Assembly: GCA_951813065.1 (NCBI GenBank)
Contig: CATOTH010000005.1
Location: forward strand, 1-64,000
Origin: an uncultured Bryobacterales bacterium
Lineage (GTDB): Bacteria; Acidobacteriota; Terriglobia; Bryobacterales; UBA6623
Reading direction: 5' to 3'
DNA length: 64,000 nt
In this document: piece after piece, positions 45,818 through 54,811 of the stretch
How the letters are laid out: each line of letters begins with the position of its first letter
Position numbering within the stretch: the stretch's first letter is position 1
The notes under the pieces: generated by a model
What the model was told of the DNA's origin: nothing
The model's input: only the letters and a program-made list of their open reading frames with translations
The model's database searches: none
Position numbers and translations under genes: made by a program

Positions 45818-48805
45818 GTGCCGCACAGTGAATCCGAAGACGTGAACCAATCCTTCGAATTGGTTTGTGCGGAGGTCGGGTCCGCGCATCCGGCGGGTCG
45901 CGAAAATGTAAGCCTCGAGCGCAACAGAGCAACGCTTTCAGAATGCCGACAAATCCCGGATGCCGGACTGCCGTCCGGGGCTCGCCCGGCAAGCCGGAAG
46001 TTGACGTCCCGGAAGTGCGTCGCCTGCCTTTGCTTGGTCCTGGCTAGCCCGCTCTTCGCAAATTCAGGGAACTTGGAGGACTTGGCCTCGAAGTACGAAA
46101 ACCTCTTGCTGTTCCAGTCCGGCGACTACGAGAGCTCCGCAGCCGCCAAGGCAGAGTTCGAAGACGTTCTCCTGACCCTGTTTCGAAGAGCGGTGCGCAA
46201 CGCAGGCGAGTTCTCTTATGACCGCCGGGGAGAACTCGCCTACTTCGTCTCGAGCTTGGACACCGAGGAAGAGGAGACGGCCGAGCAGAGAGAGGCTCGA
46301 GAGGAAGCCAACAGTGACTTCCACCAACTGTTCAACCTGATCCTGCCGAGACTGGTGTACGCGTACCTCACGCCCGGAACGGACGACGAGGCGAATCCTT
46401 ACTACCGCAATGCAAGTGTGTTCCAGACTTGCCTCTCGATTCTCGACTACAGCTACAGCCGCGGGCTCACGGAAAATCCATGGCTCCCCGATCATGCCGG
46501 GAACGCAAGCTCGAATGCTCTCGAAGCGGGACTGGTTCGAACTTCCGGCGACTTTTCCGAGGTGTCGTTGCGGTTGGGCGGCTACATCCAGGCAGTCTTC
46601 CTTCTGCGTGATGCTCTCGACCAATTCGGGTTGCTCGCAAAGTACCGAGCGGTGGTCCGCAATCTCGTGGTGAATCACGGCACGATGCACGGGGCATTCT
46701 TCCAGGTCGCGCGGGAGGAGGCCGGGATCACCTACGACGATCCTTTTCCGATCGAGCAGCAGTATCATCTCAATGCCGATGGCGCACGGCTCTTCGCTGA
46801 CTATTTCTGGCCGTACTATCTGCTGGTCGACAGTGCCGCCGAGCGGAGCAGGATGGCCGCCATCTTGTACCAGGTGATCGACAGGAACATCGCGATCACG
46901 CCGGGTATCCAGGGAACCATCAAGGCGGACGGCACCGGGTTTCACCACGGGACCGCGTATGTCGGCGCGTACAGCCCATTTGCTCTGGAAGCGTTTGCCC
47001 GGTTGCTCTACCTCCTGAAGGGAACGACGTTCTATCGGGGCGAGAACGTCGACGCCGTCATGCTAGGGCTCGATGCATATCGGGTGATGGTCCAAAAATA
47101 TTTCCCCTCCGCCGCGCTTCGAGGGCGCCTGATCAGTAGTGACGGGGAGGGCATATCCGGGGCGATTGCCAAGGCCATGCTGTTCCTCGCCCACTCGGAG
47201 GGGCTGGATGACATGGACATGAAGGCCCGTTTTGGGGAATTCTTCGACGGGGACTACTTTTTCTCGGACGATCGGCGGAAGCGCTTCCACGAAGGGGCGC
47301 GCGGGATTGATATCCACGGTCTCGGGATTTGCCGCCTGATCGCGGACCTGCAGGGCCAGAACATCGCCGCTGCCGATGCCCCATCAGGCGTTTGGATCAA
47401 GCCCTACGCCGCGGCGGGCTTCTTCCGGCGCGGGAACTGGCTGGTGACGGCAAAGGGCTTCAGCCAGTATTTCTGGGACTACGAGGGCGAGTTGAATGCA
47501 CGCGAGAACAGCTTCGGTCAGAACTGGGCATACGGATCTCTGATGGTGTTCAGCGCGGGAACTCCCGTCAGCGAACAAGGATCCGGATACGCTCTCTCGA
47601 CCGGTTGGGACTGGTACCACGTGCCGGGGACGACTGCGACTCACTATTCCATCGAGCAGCGGAGGGAGTCGCAACTCCGCGCATTGCGCAGGGAGCAAGA
47701 GATTGAGCAGCGTGACACGCACCGGAACTACAACACAAGCACCTTTGTGGGCGGAGTGAGCCTGGGAAACCACGGTTTCTTCGTCCAAGACTTGGAAGGC
47801 GTCCCATTCACTGCACCGACCGATCTGCGAGGCCGGAAGAGCTATTTCTTTGTCGGCGATCACGTGCTGGCACTGGGAACCCACATCGCGGGAGGAACGC
47901 AAACGCACGAAACGCACACCACGCTCTTTCAGACCTACCTCCAGGAATCCACTTCAGCAACGGAGGTCAATGGCCAGGAGCTGACCGGACTGGACACTTC
48001 GCTTGAGTATCCGGCGGGTACCGCAGTGAAGCTGACCGATAGTGTTGGAAACAGCTACTACCTGGCGGCCAGCACAGCGAAACTGATGGTTTCAAGGAGA
48101 CTTCAGCAGAGCATGACGGAAGCCTACGATTCCTCCGAAGGGGCTTACGCCACGGCCTATCTCGATCACGGCATCAAGCCCGATGGCGACAGCTACCAGT
48201 ACGTGGTCATCCCGGCCGACGCGGACGCCACCAGATTGAATGAGCTGGTGTCCGACCCGTCAGCCTACTACGAGGTGCTGAACAGCAGTTCGATGCACCT
48301 CGTGCATTTCCCCGAGCAACGCATAACCGCCTACGCGTTCTACGAGGTGGTGGAGACGCCCGAGGACGAACTGATACGAACCGTCAATCAGCCCGCTGCG
48401 GTGATCGTCCGAGAACTGGAAGACGAGGGGGCAGAAACCCAGCCAGAGACGGAAGAAGCGACCGGAAACCAGGATCAGGAAGAAACCCTGAACTCTGTCC
48501 GGCTGGCTGCGAGCGTCCCGGACATTGGATGGCAGTTCGAAGACGCTATTGTCTCTCGGGGCCTAGCCTATACTAGGAGACATTTCGCTCACCAGCGCGC
48601 GATGGAGCATACGCTGAGGCTGACGTTGCGAGGGACATGGTGTCCGGACGAGGCGACCGCGCCCATCGGAACCGAGTCAGTCGCCCTCTTCGGCGAGACG
48701 CTGCTTCAGTTGCAATGCCGTGACGGACTCAACACCGAGGTACTCCTCGAACCGTGCGGAGTGTCCGAGCCGGAGCCTCAAGAAGTGCCGGCCACAACAC
48801 CCTAG
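45818..48805 (+). CDS. secreted PL8-type polysaccharide lyase, second copy
   Basis: This is a 995-residue tandem paralogue of the preceding gene, similar along its whole length. GTG 45818 has an AGGA ribosome site 7 bases upstream. The signal-like segment KCVACLCLVLASPLFA starts near residue 70. Catalytic and core motifs are kept: DGTGFHHGTAYVGAYSPFAL, RRGNWLVTAKGFSQYFWDYE, TGWDWYHVPGTTATHYSIE, FVGGVSLGNHGFFVQDL and RKSYFFVGDHVLALG. The acidic linker and C-terminal domain are also shared. The two probably differ in chain-length or sulfation preference. Separation by 175 bp allows co-transcription. Confidence 0.85.
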   Translation: MPHSESEDVNQSFELVCAEVGSAHPAGRENVSLERNRATLSECRQIPDAGLPSGARPASRKLTSRKCVACLCLVLASPLFANSGNLEDLASKYENLLLFQSGDYESSAAAKAEFEDVLLTLFRRAVRNAGEFSYDRRGELAYFVSSLDTEEEETAEQREAREEANSDFHQLFNLILPRLVYAYLTPGTDDEANPYYRNASVFQTCLSILDYSYSRGLTENPWLPDHAGNASSNALEAGLVRTSGDFSEVSLRLGGYIQAVFLLRDALDQFGLLAKYRAVVRNLVVNHGTMHGAFFQVAREEAGITYDDPFPIEQQYHLNADGARLFADYFWPYYLLVDSAAERSRMAAILYQVIDRNIAITPGIQGTIKADGTGFHHGTAYVGAYSPFALEAFARLLYLLKGTTFYRGENVDAVMLGLDAYRVMVQKYFPSAALRGRLISSDGEGISGAIAKAMLFLAHSEGLDDMDMKARFGEFFDGDYFFSDDRRKRFHEGARGIDIHGLGICRLIADLQGQNIAAADAPSGVWIKPYAAAGFFRRGNWLVTAKGFSQYFWDYEGELNARENSFGQNWAYGSLMVFSAGTPVSEQGSGYALSTGWDWYHVPGTTATHYSIEQRRESQLRALRREQEIEQRDTHRNYNTSTFVGGVSLGNHGFFVQDLEGVPFTAPTDLRGRKSYFFVGDHVLALGTHIAGGTQTHETHTTLFQTYLQESTSATEVNGQELTGLDTSLEYPAGTAVKLTDSVGNSYYLAASTAKLMVSRRLQQSMTEAYDSSEGAYATAYLDHGIKPDGDSYQYVVIPADADATRLNELVSDPSAYYEVLNSSSMHLVHFPEQRITAYAFYEVVETPEDELIRTVNQPAAVIVRELEDEGAETQPETEEATGNQDQEETLNSVRLAASVPDIGWQFEDAIVSRGLAYTRRHFAHQRAMEHTLRLTLRGTWCPDEATAPIGTESVALFGETLLQLQCRDGLNTEVLLEPCGVSEPEPQEVPATTP

Positions 48806-49017
48806 CCGGATCCCTGCGAATCACCTGGGAATGGTGCCTCGCTCCATTTCGTGACAGGGGCGCGGTTCCTTGCAAGCGTCTGGCTGACCCTCCGATAGAG
48901 GCCGTTCGGCTCATCGTTGGAACTCATGCCTCCACGAAAGCCTCGCCAGCCTGCTCCCGCCGCCTGGTCGACGGCTGGACGCGGCCCAAAAGCGGTCGGC
49001 TTCCGCCGCCCAACACG

Positions 49018-49206
49018 TCACTCTGCAGCGTACGACGCTTTTGCTCTCTCGAAATGGCGGACTACGCTTTCAGATTTGTCGCGGCATCCGGGATTGCAGA
49101 AACCGACGACGCGACCGTCATACTCGGTGAGAGAATCGGCCTGTACGGGCTTGCCGGACCAGGGGCGGGTCTCATTGATACATTCGGCAATGTCGAGAGT
49201 ACTCAT
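49018..49206 (-). CDS. 62-residue protein with a YHS-like FCNPGCRD motif
   Basis: The whole reading frame matches a small-protein type I recall: RPWSGKPVQADSLTEYDG, RVVGFCNPGCRDK, VRHFE. Similar short proteins are often annotated as GST-like or YHS-like metal-binding domains. The paired Cys of FCNPGC and nearby His could bind a metal. AAGG lies upstream of the ATG. It stands alone between the PL8 genes and an IS630 copy. Function unknown. Confidence 0.55.
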   Translation of the reverse strand: MSTLDIAECINETRPWSGKPVQADSLTEYDGRVVGFCNPGCRDKSESVVRHFERAKASYAAE

Positions 49207-49400
49207 CGCGCCTTACTTTGTTTCGCAACTGCAACCCCGCGCAGGAAAGCCCTGCCGGATTCGCCTCTGAGTTGAGTCGGTATTCAGCCGGCAATCGGCG
49301 GTAGCTACACCGCTCCTTTTCGCCGGGTGCACTTGCCATTGCAGCTCGTTCGCGATTGGCGCTCGAGCATCCGGGAACGAAACTCGCCATCAGGGCACTA

Positions 49401-50328
49401 GTACACCATATCACTTAATCTGTCGGATTGGGATACAGGCTCTCCAGCTTGATTCGAGCGTCCTGAGTTCTGAAACTCCAGTTGATCTTCGGCTGCTGAT
49501 TGTTCCGATCCGCTTCCCACGCCGCGATCTCGTGCTGCATCCGTTGCAAGTCTGGAATGCGGCGGTTGAGGCATTGTCGGCTCAGTGCGCTGAGTTCATT
49601 CTCGGCCATGTTCAGCCAGCTGCCGTGTTTCTGCGTGTAGTGGATTTCGAGCCGTTCCGCCAAGCGCCGAGCCTGCGCAGGCGCGAACGTCGCGTAGAGC
49701 GACTCGATCCCGTGCATGTTCAGATTATCCATGACCAATACCACCCGCTCGGCCTGCCGGTAGCGTGTCTCCAGCATGCCTGCAATCCACAGTGCCCAGT
49801 CCCGCCGCGTGCGCCGCTCGCTGGCCTCGACATGCCGCTGACCGCTCAGTGGCTCCACTTCCAGGAAAATCTGTGCCACGCCGTTACGCTTGTATTCGTG
49901 CTCCATTCGCGCCGGATCGCCAGCTGTCGTCGGCAGCGGTTGGCGCACCTCGCCAATCAGCTGCTTGTTCGTTTCGTCCATGCACACCACGGGCCGCAGC
50001 GGATCATACCGGCGGGCATACACCTCCAGGACATCTTCCATGCAGGCCACATAGGCAGCGCTGGCCGTGGGCGGGATCCTCCAGTACTGCTTCAGGTGAG
50101 GCTGCAATTCGTTTTTCCTGGCGTCCGCTGGATCGTCATCAGCGACACGGACTCGGCCCAGCCCAGTTCGACCACCTTGTCCGCCAGCAGGCGTAGCGTC
50201 CAGCGCTCGCGCCCGTCCGGGGCCTCCGAACAGGCCAGCGCCACCAAGCGTGCCTGCAAGGCCGCATCCAGCCCCTGCTCGACGAACCGCTGCTTCAGGC
50301 GCTCGAGCGTGCGCGCGGAAACCCCCAG
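49401..50328 (-). mobile_element. IS630-type element, copy A, 5'-truncated
   Basis: The left end (TA at 49399-49400, then GTACACCATATCACTTAATC) matches the end of copy B. The transposase keeps the DDE core: VVCMDETNKQL, VVLVMDNLNMH and WLNMAENELSAL. The upstream frame begins only at VSARTLERLKQRF, because the element is cut at 50328 next to unrelated sequence. A 54-bp in-frame stretch present in copy B is also missing, apparently lost between 11-bp direct repeats (AAGGCCGCATC). The two transposase frames overlap at a run of five A, as in copy B. The element is defective. Confidence 0.85.
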
Positions 50329-50364
50329 TGGCCAGCGACGCACCGGGCTAGGGTCTCAGGTGCG

Positions 50365-50586
50365 TCACCCGGCGAGAGCGACCACATCGATGACAGTCGA
50401 CGTGCAATTCGGCTCCGGCACCGGCTCAAGGTGTTCGCACAAGCTCTCGATGTGATACCGGATGGCCTCGCTGATCCCGCGGATCACCTCCGCCTTAGAA
50501 GCGCCGGTGGCAACGCACCCAGGTAAGTCAGGGACGTAGGCGACATAATTCCTCGGCGTTCTCTCGATGACGATCGTGTAGCGCAT
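50365..50586 (-). CDS. hicB: orphan HicB-type antitoxin
   Basis: The start at 50586 gives 73 residues: MRYTIVIERTPRNYVAYVPD, LPGCVATGASKAEVIRGISE, AIRYHIESLCEHLEPVPEP. This is the HicB partial RNase-H-like fold. No HicA toxin is seen on either side; the truncated IS630 copy borders its 3' end, so a partner may have been lost. Many such solitary HicB genes exist. Confidence 0.8.
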   Translation of the reverse strand: MRYTIVIERTPRNYVAYVPDLPGCVATGASKAEVIRGISEAIRYHIESLCEHLEPVPEPNCTSTVIDVVALAG

Positions 50587-50741
50587 TGGTCCGGCCACTC
50601 CTCGTTCGGTCCGACCTGCTTCATGATACTTGCCAAGCACGCGCCAATCCTTACATTCCGCTCAGGTCATGATGCAGTAATTCAATACATCAGAATCCCA
50701 AGAAACTTGTGTTGTATTTCAATTTTGGCTATGATTTACAC

Positions 50742-50945
50742 ATGAAGACGACTGTTGATATTCCCGACAAGGAACTTGAGGATGCCATCAAGTTCACGAA
50801 GGCAAAGACGAAACGTGAGGCGATAGTTGGTGCCATCACAGATTTCAACTGTCGCATGCGTATGGCGGAACTCACACGGTATTCCGGTACGTGTGCCGAC
50901 CTGATCTCGCCACAAGAGCTTCAGGCCATTCGCCGGAAAGGATAG
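50742..50945 (+). CDS. vapB: VapB-type antitoxin
   Basis: The 67-residue protein MKTTVDIPDKELEDAIKFTK, AKTKREAIVGAITDFNCRMR is a ribbon-helix-helix antitoxin of the DUF2191 kind. The ATG at 50742 is chosen over upstream in-frame codons because homology starts there. An AT-rich stretch upstream (50690-50740) probably holds the promoter. The VapC gene starts 4 bases after its stop. Confidence 0.85.
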   Translation: MKTTVDIPDKELEDAIKFTKAKTKREAIVGAITDFNCRMRMAELTRYSGTCADLISPQELQAIRRKG

Positions 50946-50949
50946 TCCA

Positions 50950-51333
50950 GTGATTCTCGTTGACACTTCGTCTTGGATTCACATGCTTCGGCCAAGCGGC
51001 GATCCAACCGTGCGCGCCCGTGTCGAGGCTGCGCTGACTTCAGGGCAGGCATGTTGGTGCCCGCCCGTCCAACTTGAACTCTGGAACGGTGCGCGCGGAC
51101 ACAAGGAACGAGCGGTCCTGCGCAAGCTTGCGGGTGCGCTCCCGGAAGTCCCGATCGATGAAGATGTGTGGAAGGCAGCATATGACCTGGCCCGTCGGGC
51201 CAGATCAAGAGGTGTCACGGTACCTGCGATCGATTTGATCATCGCCGCTTGTGCCATTCGCCACGGCACCGCTCTCGAATCGTCGGATTCGGACTTTGAC
51301 CTTCTTGCATCCGCTGATGAACCAATCAGCTAG
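50950..51333 (+). CDS. vapC: VapC-type PIN toxin
   Basis: The 127-residue PIN protein starts at GTG. LVDTSSWIHML, VQLELWNGARG, PAIDLIIAACAIRHG and SDSDFDLLA provide the acidic catalytic residues. A GC-rich hairpin follows 3 bases downstream. Confidence 0.88.
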   Translation: MILVDTSSWIHMLRPSGDPTVRARVEAALTSGQACWCPPVQLELWNGARGHKERAVLRKLAGALPEVPIDEDVWKAAYDLARRARSRGVTVPAIDLIIAACAIRHGTALESSDSDFDLLASADEPIS

Positions 51334-51336
51334 CTT

Positions 51337-51363
51337 CCTCGCCCGGAGTACGCTCGGGCGAGG
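51337..51363 (+). terminator. hairpin after the vapBC pair
   Basis: A perfect 9-bp stem (CCTCGCCCG/CGGGCGAGG) with a 9-base loop directly after the VapC stop. No U-run follows, so it would be a weak intrinsic terminator or an RNA-stabilising structure. Confidence 0.5.
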
Positions 51364-51447
51364 GATTGAGGCCTATCGCTAGCGAACGCCACCAAGGCCA
51401 ATGGCCGTTAGAGCAAAGTGCTACGCTCTCCTAGTACACAATATCAC

Positions 51448-51678
51448 TTAATCTGTCGGATTTGGATACAGGCTCTCCACCTTGATTCGAGCGTCCTGAG
51501 TCCTGAAACGCCAGTTGATCTTCGGCTGCTGATTGTTCCGATCCGCTTCCCACGCCGCGATCTCGTGCTGCATCCGTTGCAAGTCTGGAATGCGGCGGTT
51601 GAGGCATTGTCGGCACAGTGCGCTGAGTTCATTCTCGGCCATGTTCAGCCAGCTGCCGTGTTTCGGCGTGTAGTGGAT
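51448..51678 (-). pseudogene. 3' part of the split IS630 transposase gene
   Basis: The frame from IHYTPKHGSWLNMAENELSA to YPNPTD and stop is nearly identical to the end of copy A. It was continuous with 54812-55290 before the IS21-type insertion. It contains the DDE glutamate but cannot be translated from its own start. Confidence 0.85.
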
Positions 51679-51815
51679 TGGCCGGCGACAACTATTCTTG
51701 CCGCCGACGACAATTAGAATTGCCGGTTTGGCCTCGGCGGCCGGAGGGCGGCGAGGGAGCCCGAAGGGCGACCGTTGCCGCCCCCGCATGGTAGCAGAGA
51801 GGGGAGGGGGTAGCA

Positions 51816-51839
51816 GGGGGAGGGGCTTGCCCCTCCCCC
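51816..51839. repeat. perfect GC-rich hairpin inside the IS21-type element
   Basis: Eleven paired bases GGGGGAGGGGC / GCCCCTCCCCC with a TT loop. It lies in the tail region behind the passenger gene and may act as a transcription barrier or structured RNA. Confidence 0.7.
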
Positions 51840-51889
51840 CTCTCCAAGAGATGCAGTCGGAGTGGGTGAGGAGGCCCGGAGGGCCTGGG

Positions 51890-51915
51890 GTTCTGGGGGG
51901 CATGCCCCCCAGAAC
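51890..51915. repeat. 26-bp perfect palindrome inside the IS21-type element
   Basis: GTTCTGGGGGG followed directly by CATGCCCCCCAGAAC reads the same on both strands without a loop. A smaller stem (AGGCCC-GGA-GGGCCT, 51872-51886) sits just before it. The cluster is behind the passenger gene on the transcribed strand. Confidence 0.75.
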
Positions 51916-52026
51916 ATCTTGGACAGTTTTGTTTTGGACTGGCTGCGGATCGTGCTCGACTCTCCGGCCTCCTGTTCCGGTCAATGAGCAGGCTGACGAT
52001 GCCTCGCGCAGGGCTGCTGGAAGCGA

Positions 52027-52332
52027 CTATGCACGCTGGTGGCCGTCCCGCAGGCGCTGCTCCACCCGCGCCAACTGCGCTTCCAGCGACGCAATGTCGC
52101 CTTCCGCCGTGCGCGTCGCGGCGCGCAGTGCCTCCAGCTTGGCCCGTTCCACCTCCAGCGCAGCGCGCAGGCTGTCCCGGTCCCAGTGGTCGTACGCTGT
52201 GCCGACCGGCACGTGGCGTGCCCGGGCATTCTGCCGACGCCGGTTGCAGCGGTCGCAGCACGTGCGCGGACGCCCCCGGCCATGCCGGACAAACCGGGCC
52301 CCGCAATCGGAACAGGCACCGAACTCTCCCAT
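52027..52332 (-). CDS. IS21 passenger: zinc-ribbon plus coiled-coil small protein
   Basis: The 101-residue protein has a Cys4 ribbon, C7-x2-C10 and C26-x2-C29 (FGACSDCGARF, TCCDRCNRRRQ), in a basic N-terminal third. A ~50-residue heptad-like helix follows (LRAALEVERAKLEALRAATR, DIASLEAQLARVEQRLRDG). Such a layout suits DNA or RNA binding with dimerisation. It lies 143 bp behind istB on the same strand, inside the element boundaries, so it moves with it. I know no assigned function; a regulatory role in transposition is only a guess. Confidence 0.65.
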   Translation of the reverse strand: MGEFGACSDCGARFVRHGRGRPRTCCDRCNRRRQNARARHVPVGTAYDHWDRDSLRAALEVERAKLEALRAATRTAEGDIASLEAQLARVEQRLRDGHQRA

Positions 52333-52475
52333 GCCTTTTTATTATGCACTCAGACAAGCAGATAATTTTAGGTCAATCCTCGGCCCCCTCAGCCGTGCTC
52401 GCAGCCAGCCCACCCGGCGAGCCTGAGCCAGCCGAAGGCGCACAGCATGCCCGCCATCGACTGCGGTGGCCAGGC

Positions 52476-53231
52476 TTATCCGTCCTGGCGCTGGCGCGCC
52501 TGCTCGGCGCGGTAGCTGGCGATGTCCAGTTCCAAGATTTCCGAGTGATGCACCACCCGATCCACCGCCGCGGCAGCCGTCATGCGGTCCGGGAAGATGC
52601 TCTCCCATTGCGAGAACACCAGGTTGGACGTCAGCATCACGCTACGGCGCTCGTAGCGCTGTGCCAGCAACTCGAACAGCACTTCCATTTCGGTGCGGTC
52701 CTGGCGGACATAGCCGATGTCATCGAGCAACAGGCAGGTGAAGCGGTCGAGGCGGTCCAGTTCACGGCTCAGCCGCAACTCGCGCTTGGCCGCGGCCAGC
52801 CGCTCGGTCAGCGCCCGGGCCGGGGCGAACAGCGTCGGATGACCGCGGCGGACCAGTTCGGCACCCAGCGCCGCCATCAGGTGGGTCTTGCCGGCACCCG
52901 GATTGCCGAAGATGCACACGTTCACCGCGGCGGTCAGGAACTCGCCTTCGCACAGCACCGGCAGGCGCCCCCGCACGGCTTGCGGAAGGCGTAGCAAGTC
53001 CAGCGTCTCCAGCGTCTTGCCGCGCGGCAGCCGGGCCTCTTTGGTCAGCCGGGCCACGCGGCGGTCGGCGCGCTCGGCCACTTCCACATCCGCCAACTCC
53101 GCCAGGAACTGCAACGGATCCCAGCCCTGCTGGCGGGCGCGCTCCGCCAACCGTTCGCAATGCGCCGAGAACGAGGGCAGACGCAGCTGTGCCAGCCGCG
53201 CCCCCAGCGCGGTCCGTTCCGCCGCGGTCAT
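52476..53231 (-). CDS. istB: IS21-family helper ATPase IstB
   Basis: The start at 53231 (MTAAERTALGARLAQLRLPS) overlaps the istA stop as ATGA, giving 251 residues. The AAA+ domain shows Walker A GNPGAGKTHL and Walker B TCLLLDDIGYV. LTSNLVFSQW is the sensor region, and MTAAAAVDRVVHHSEILEL the C-terminal helix typical of IstB/DnaC-like ATPases. It assists the IstA transposase in target selection. The gene looks intact. Confidence 0.92.
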   Translation of the reverse strand: MTAAERTALGARLAQLRLPSFSAHCERLAERARQQGWDPLQFLAELADVEVAERADRRVARLTKEARLPRGKTLETLDLLRLPQAVRGRLPVLCEGEFLTAAVNVCIFGNPGAGKTHLMAALGAELVRRGHPTLFAPARALTERLAAAKRELRLSRELDRLDRFTCLLLDDIGYVRQDRTEMEVLFELLAQRYERRSVMLTSNLVFSQWESIFPDRMTAAAAVDRVVHHSEILELDIASYRAEQARQRQDG

Positions 53232-54709
53232 CGCTGCCTCCCGCCGCCCAGCAGGGCGTCGTACACAGCCAGGTCCGGATCCCCGATGTGCACGTCGGGC
53301 AGGTCCGGCCGCGCCGGCGCCGCCGCCGCGCGGACCGTCTCGAACGACGGCCGCTCGCCAGCCTCCAGGCAGTCCCGCAAGGCCGTCTCCACGCGCGCTT
53401 CCAGGGTCGTCGCCGCCAGGTGCAGGATGCGCACGTACTCCAGGTCTGCGTTCCGCTGCACACGCTGCTCGCACAGCCGGTCGTAGGCCTGGCGGAACAC
53501 CGCTGTCGGGAACATCTCTTCGCGGTAGCGGTACTGCGCGAAGGCTCCCGGCTTGCGCAGCAGCGAATGCACCACGTGCCGGTAGTCCACCCGCCCCGGC
53601 TGCTGGCCCAGGGCCCGGTCGTGCCGCACCACCAGTTCCCCGCCGAAAAGCAGTTCCACCCGGTCCGCGTACAGCCGCGCCGTCAGGCGTTCCCCGATCA
53701 ACCGCGACGGCACCGAGTAGGCCTTGCTCGCCACCCGTACGGTGCTCCCCCGTGTCACCGTGCGCTGCTCCTCCCGGTACACCGGCAGGCGCCGCGGGGG
53801 CAGTGGCCGCAGCGCCGCCCGCTCCACTGTCAGCCGCTCCTGCCGACGGCTGTTGCGCTGGGCCTCGATCTCACCCACCAGCTGCCAGTAGTGTTGAACC
53901 GAACTGAAGTCCCGTGTCCCGCTCAGCCGCAGCCGCTGCTCCAACGCCGTCTTGAAATGTCCGTGCGACGATTCCACGTCCCCGTTCTCGTGCGCGTTCC
54001 CCGGCCAGTTCCGGCTCGCCTCCAGACCGTAGTGCGCCAGAAACTCCAGATACACCCGGTTGAACTCCCGCCCGCCGGTCTGGCGCAGATTGTGCGTCGC
54101 CGCCGACAGGTTGTCGGTCCGATGCTCACGCGGCACGCCGCCCAGCTCCCAGAGGCTCTCCTGCAAACCTCCGGCCAGGGCCTCGAACGTTTCCGAAACA
54201 GCGAGCTCCACGTGCTCCCAGTTCGAGTACGGCAGCACGAAACGGTACAGCAGGTGCGGGTACGGCTCGCCGCGGATCGTCACCCCCAGACGGCGCATGT
54301 CGGTGAAGTCCGACTGGCCCTGCTCCCCCGGCTTCCGCTCCTGATCGAAATACACTTCCCGCTCCGGCCCCTGGCGCACCCGCCAATCCCGGAACCGCCG
54401 TTGCAGTGTCCGCAACTGCCCGGGCTTCAACTGGCCCGGATGACGTCGCTGCAGTTCTTCGAAGACGGTCTTCGCCTGCAGCCCCGGATCGCTCGCCAGC
54501 AGCGCTTCCGCTTCCGGCCACAGCTCCTCGAACGGATCCTCGCGCGTCCGCCAGTCTCGCTGCCGCTCGCTCTCGCTCGGCAGCTTCCCGCTATCGCGCC
54601 ACTTGCGGGCAGTCCGCTCGCTCATGCCCGCTCTCGACGCCGCTGTGACCAGCGGCGTCTGCTTTCGTAGTTCCTTCATCAGTAGCCTCACTTGTTGGTC
54701 TTTGATCAC
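53228..54709 (-). CDS. istA: IS21-family transposase IstA
   Basis: The 493-residue transposase has an N-terminal helix-turn-helix (LVTAASRAGMSERTARKWRD). The RNase-H-like core carries D (GQSDFTDM), D (EHRTDNLSAA) and E (NGDVESSHGHFK). A C-terminal beta-rich domain (STVRVASKAYSVPSRLIGER) follows. Length and order are normal and the frame is intact, so the element may still be mobile. Confidence 0.93.
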   Translation of the reverse strand: MIKDQQVRLLMKELRKQTPLVTAASRAGMSERTARKWRDSGKLPSESERQRDWRTREDPFEELWPEAEALLASDPGLQAKTVFEELQRRHPGQLKPGQLRTLQRRFRDWRVRQGPEREVYFDQERKPGEQGQSDFTDMRRLGVTIRGEPYPHLLYRFVLPYSNWEHVELAVSETFEALAGGLQESLWELGGVPREHRTDNLSAATHNLRQTGGREFNRVYLEFLAHYGLEASRNWPGNAHENGDVESSHGHFKTALEQRLRLSGTRDFSSVQHYWQLVGEIEAQRNSRRQERLTVERAALRPLPPRRLPVYREEQRTVTRGSTVRVASKAYSVPSRLIGERLTARLYADRVELLFGGELVVRHDRALGQQPGRVDYRHVVHSLLRKPGAFAQYRYREEMFPTAVFRQAYDRLCEQRVQRNADLEYVRILHLAATTLEARVETALRDCLEAGERPSFETVRAAAAPARPDLPDVHIGDPDLAVYDALLGGGRQR

Positions 54710-54811
54710 GAACTCCCCCTCCCCTGGGAAGGAAGAGAATAGCCACCAACCGTGAGGCTAAACCGGCATTTCTAGTTGTCGTCACCCGGCAATTCTAATT
54801 GTCGCTGGACA

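Larger units (their letters stand above)
51679..54811 (-). mobile_element. IS21-type element with passenger gene
   Basis: The 3,133-bp element has TG...CA termini and multiple ~20-bp terminal repeats (GCGACAAYTA..., ACGACAAYTAGAA-TGCCGG) at both ends. It is flanked by a perfect 6-bp target duplication GTGGAT (51673-51678 and 54812-54817). It carries istA and istB in the usual overlapping order. A third small gene and a ~300-bp block of GC-rich hairpins lie behind istB. Insertion inside IS630 copy B makes it the youngest event here. Confidence 0.92.

Noticed and set aside
51692..52357. 221-codon minus-strand frame in the IS21 tail
   Set aside because: It covers the palindromic GC-rich block and runs in another frame than the zinc-ribbon gene; composition is not protein-like.
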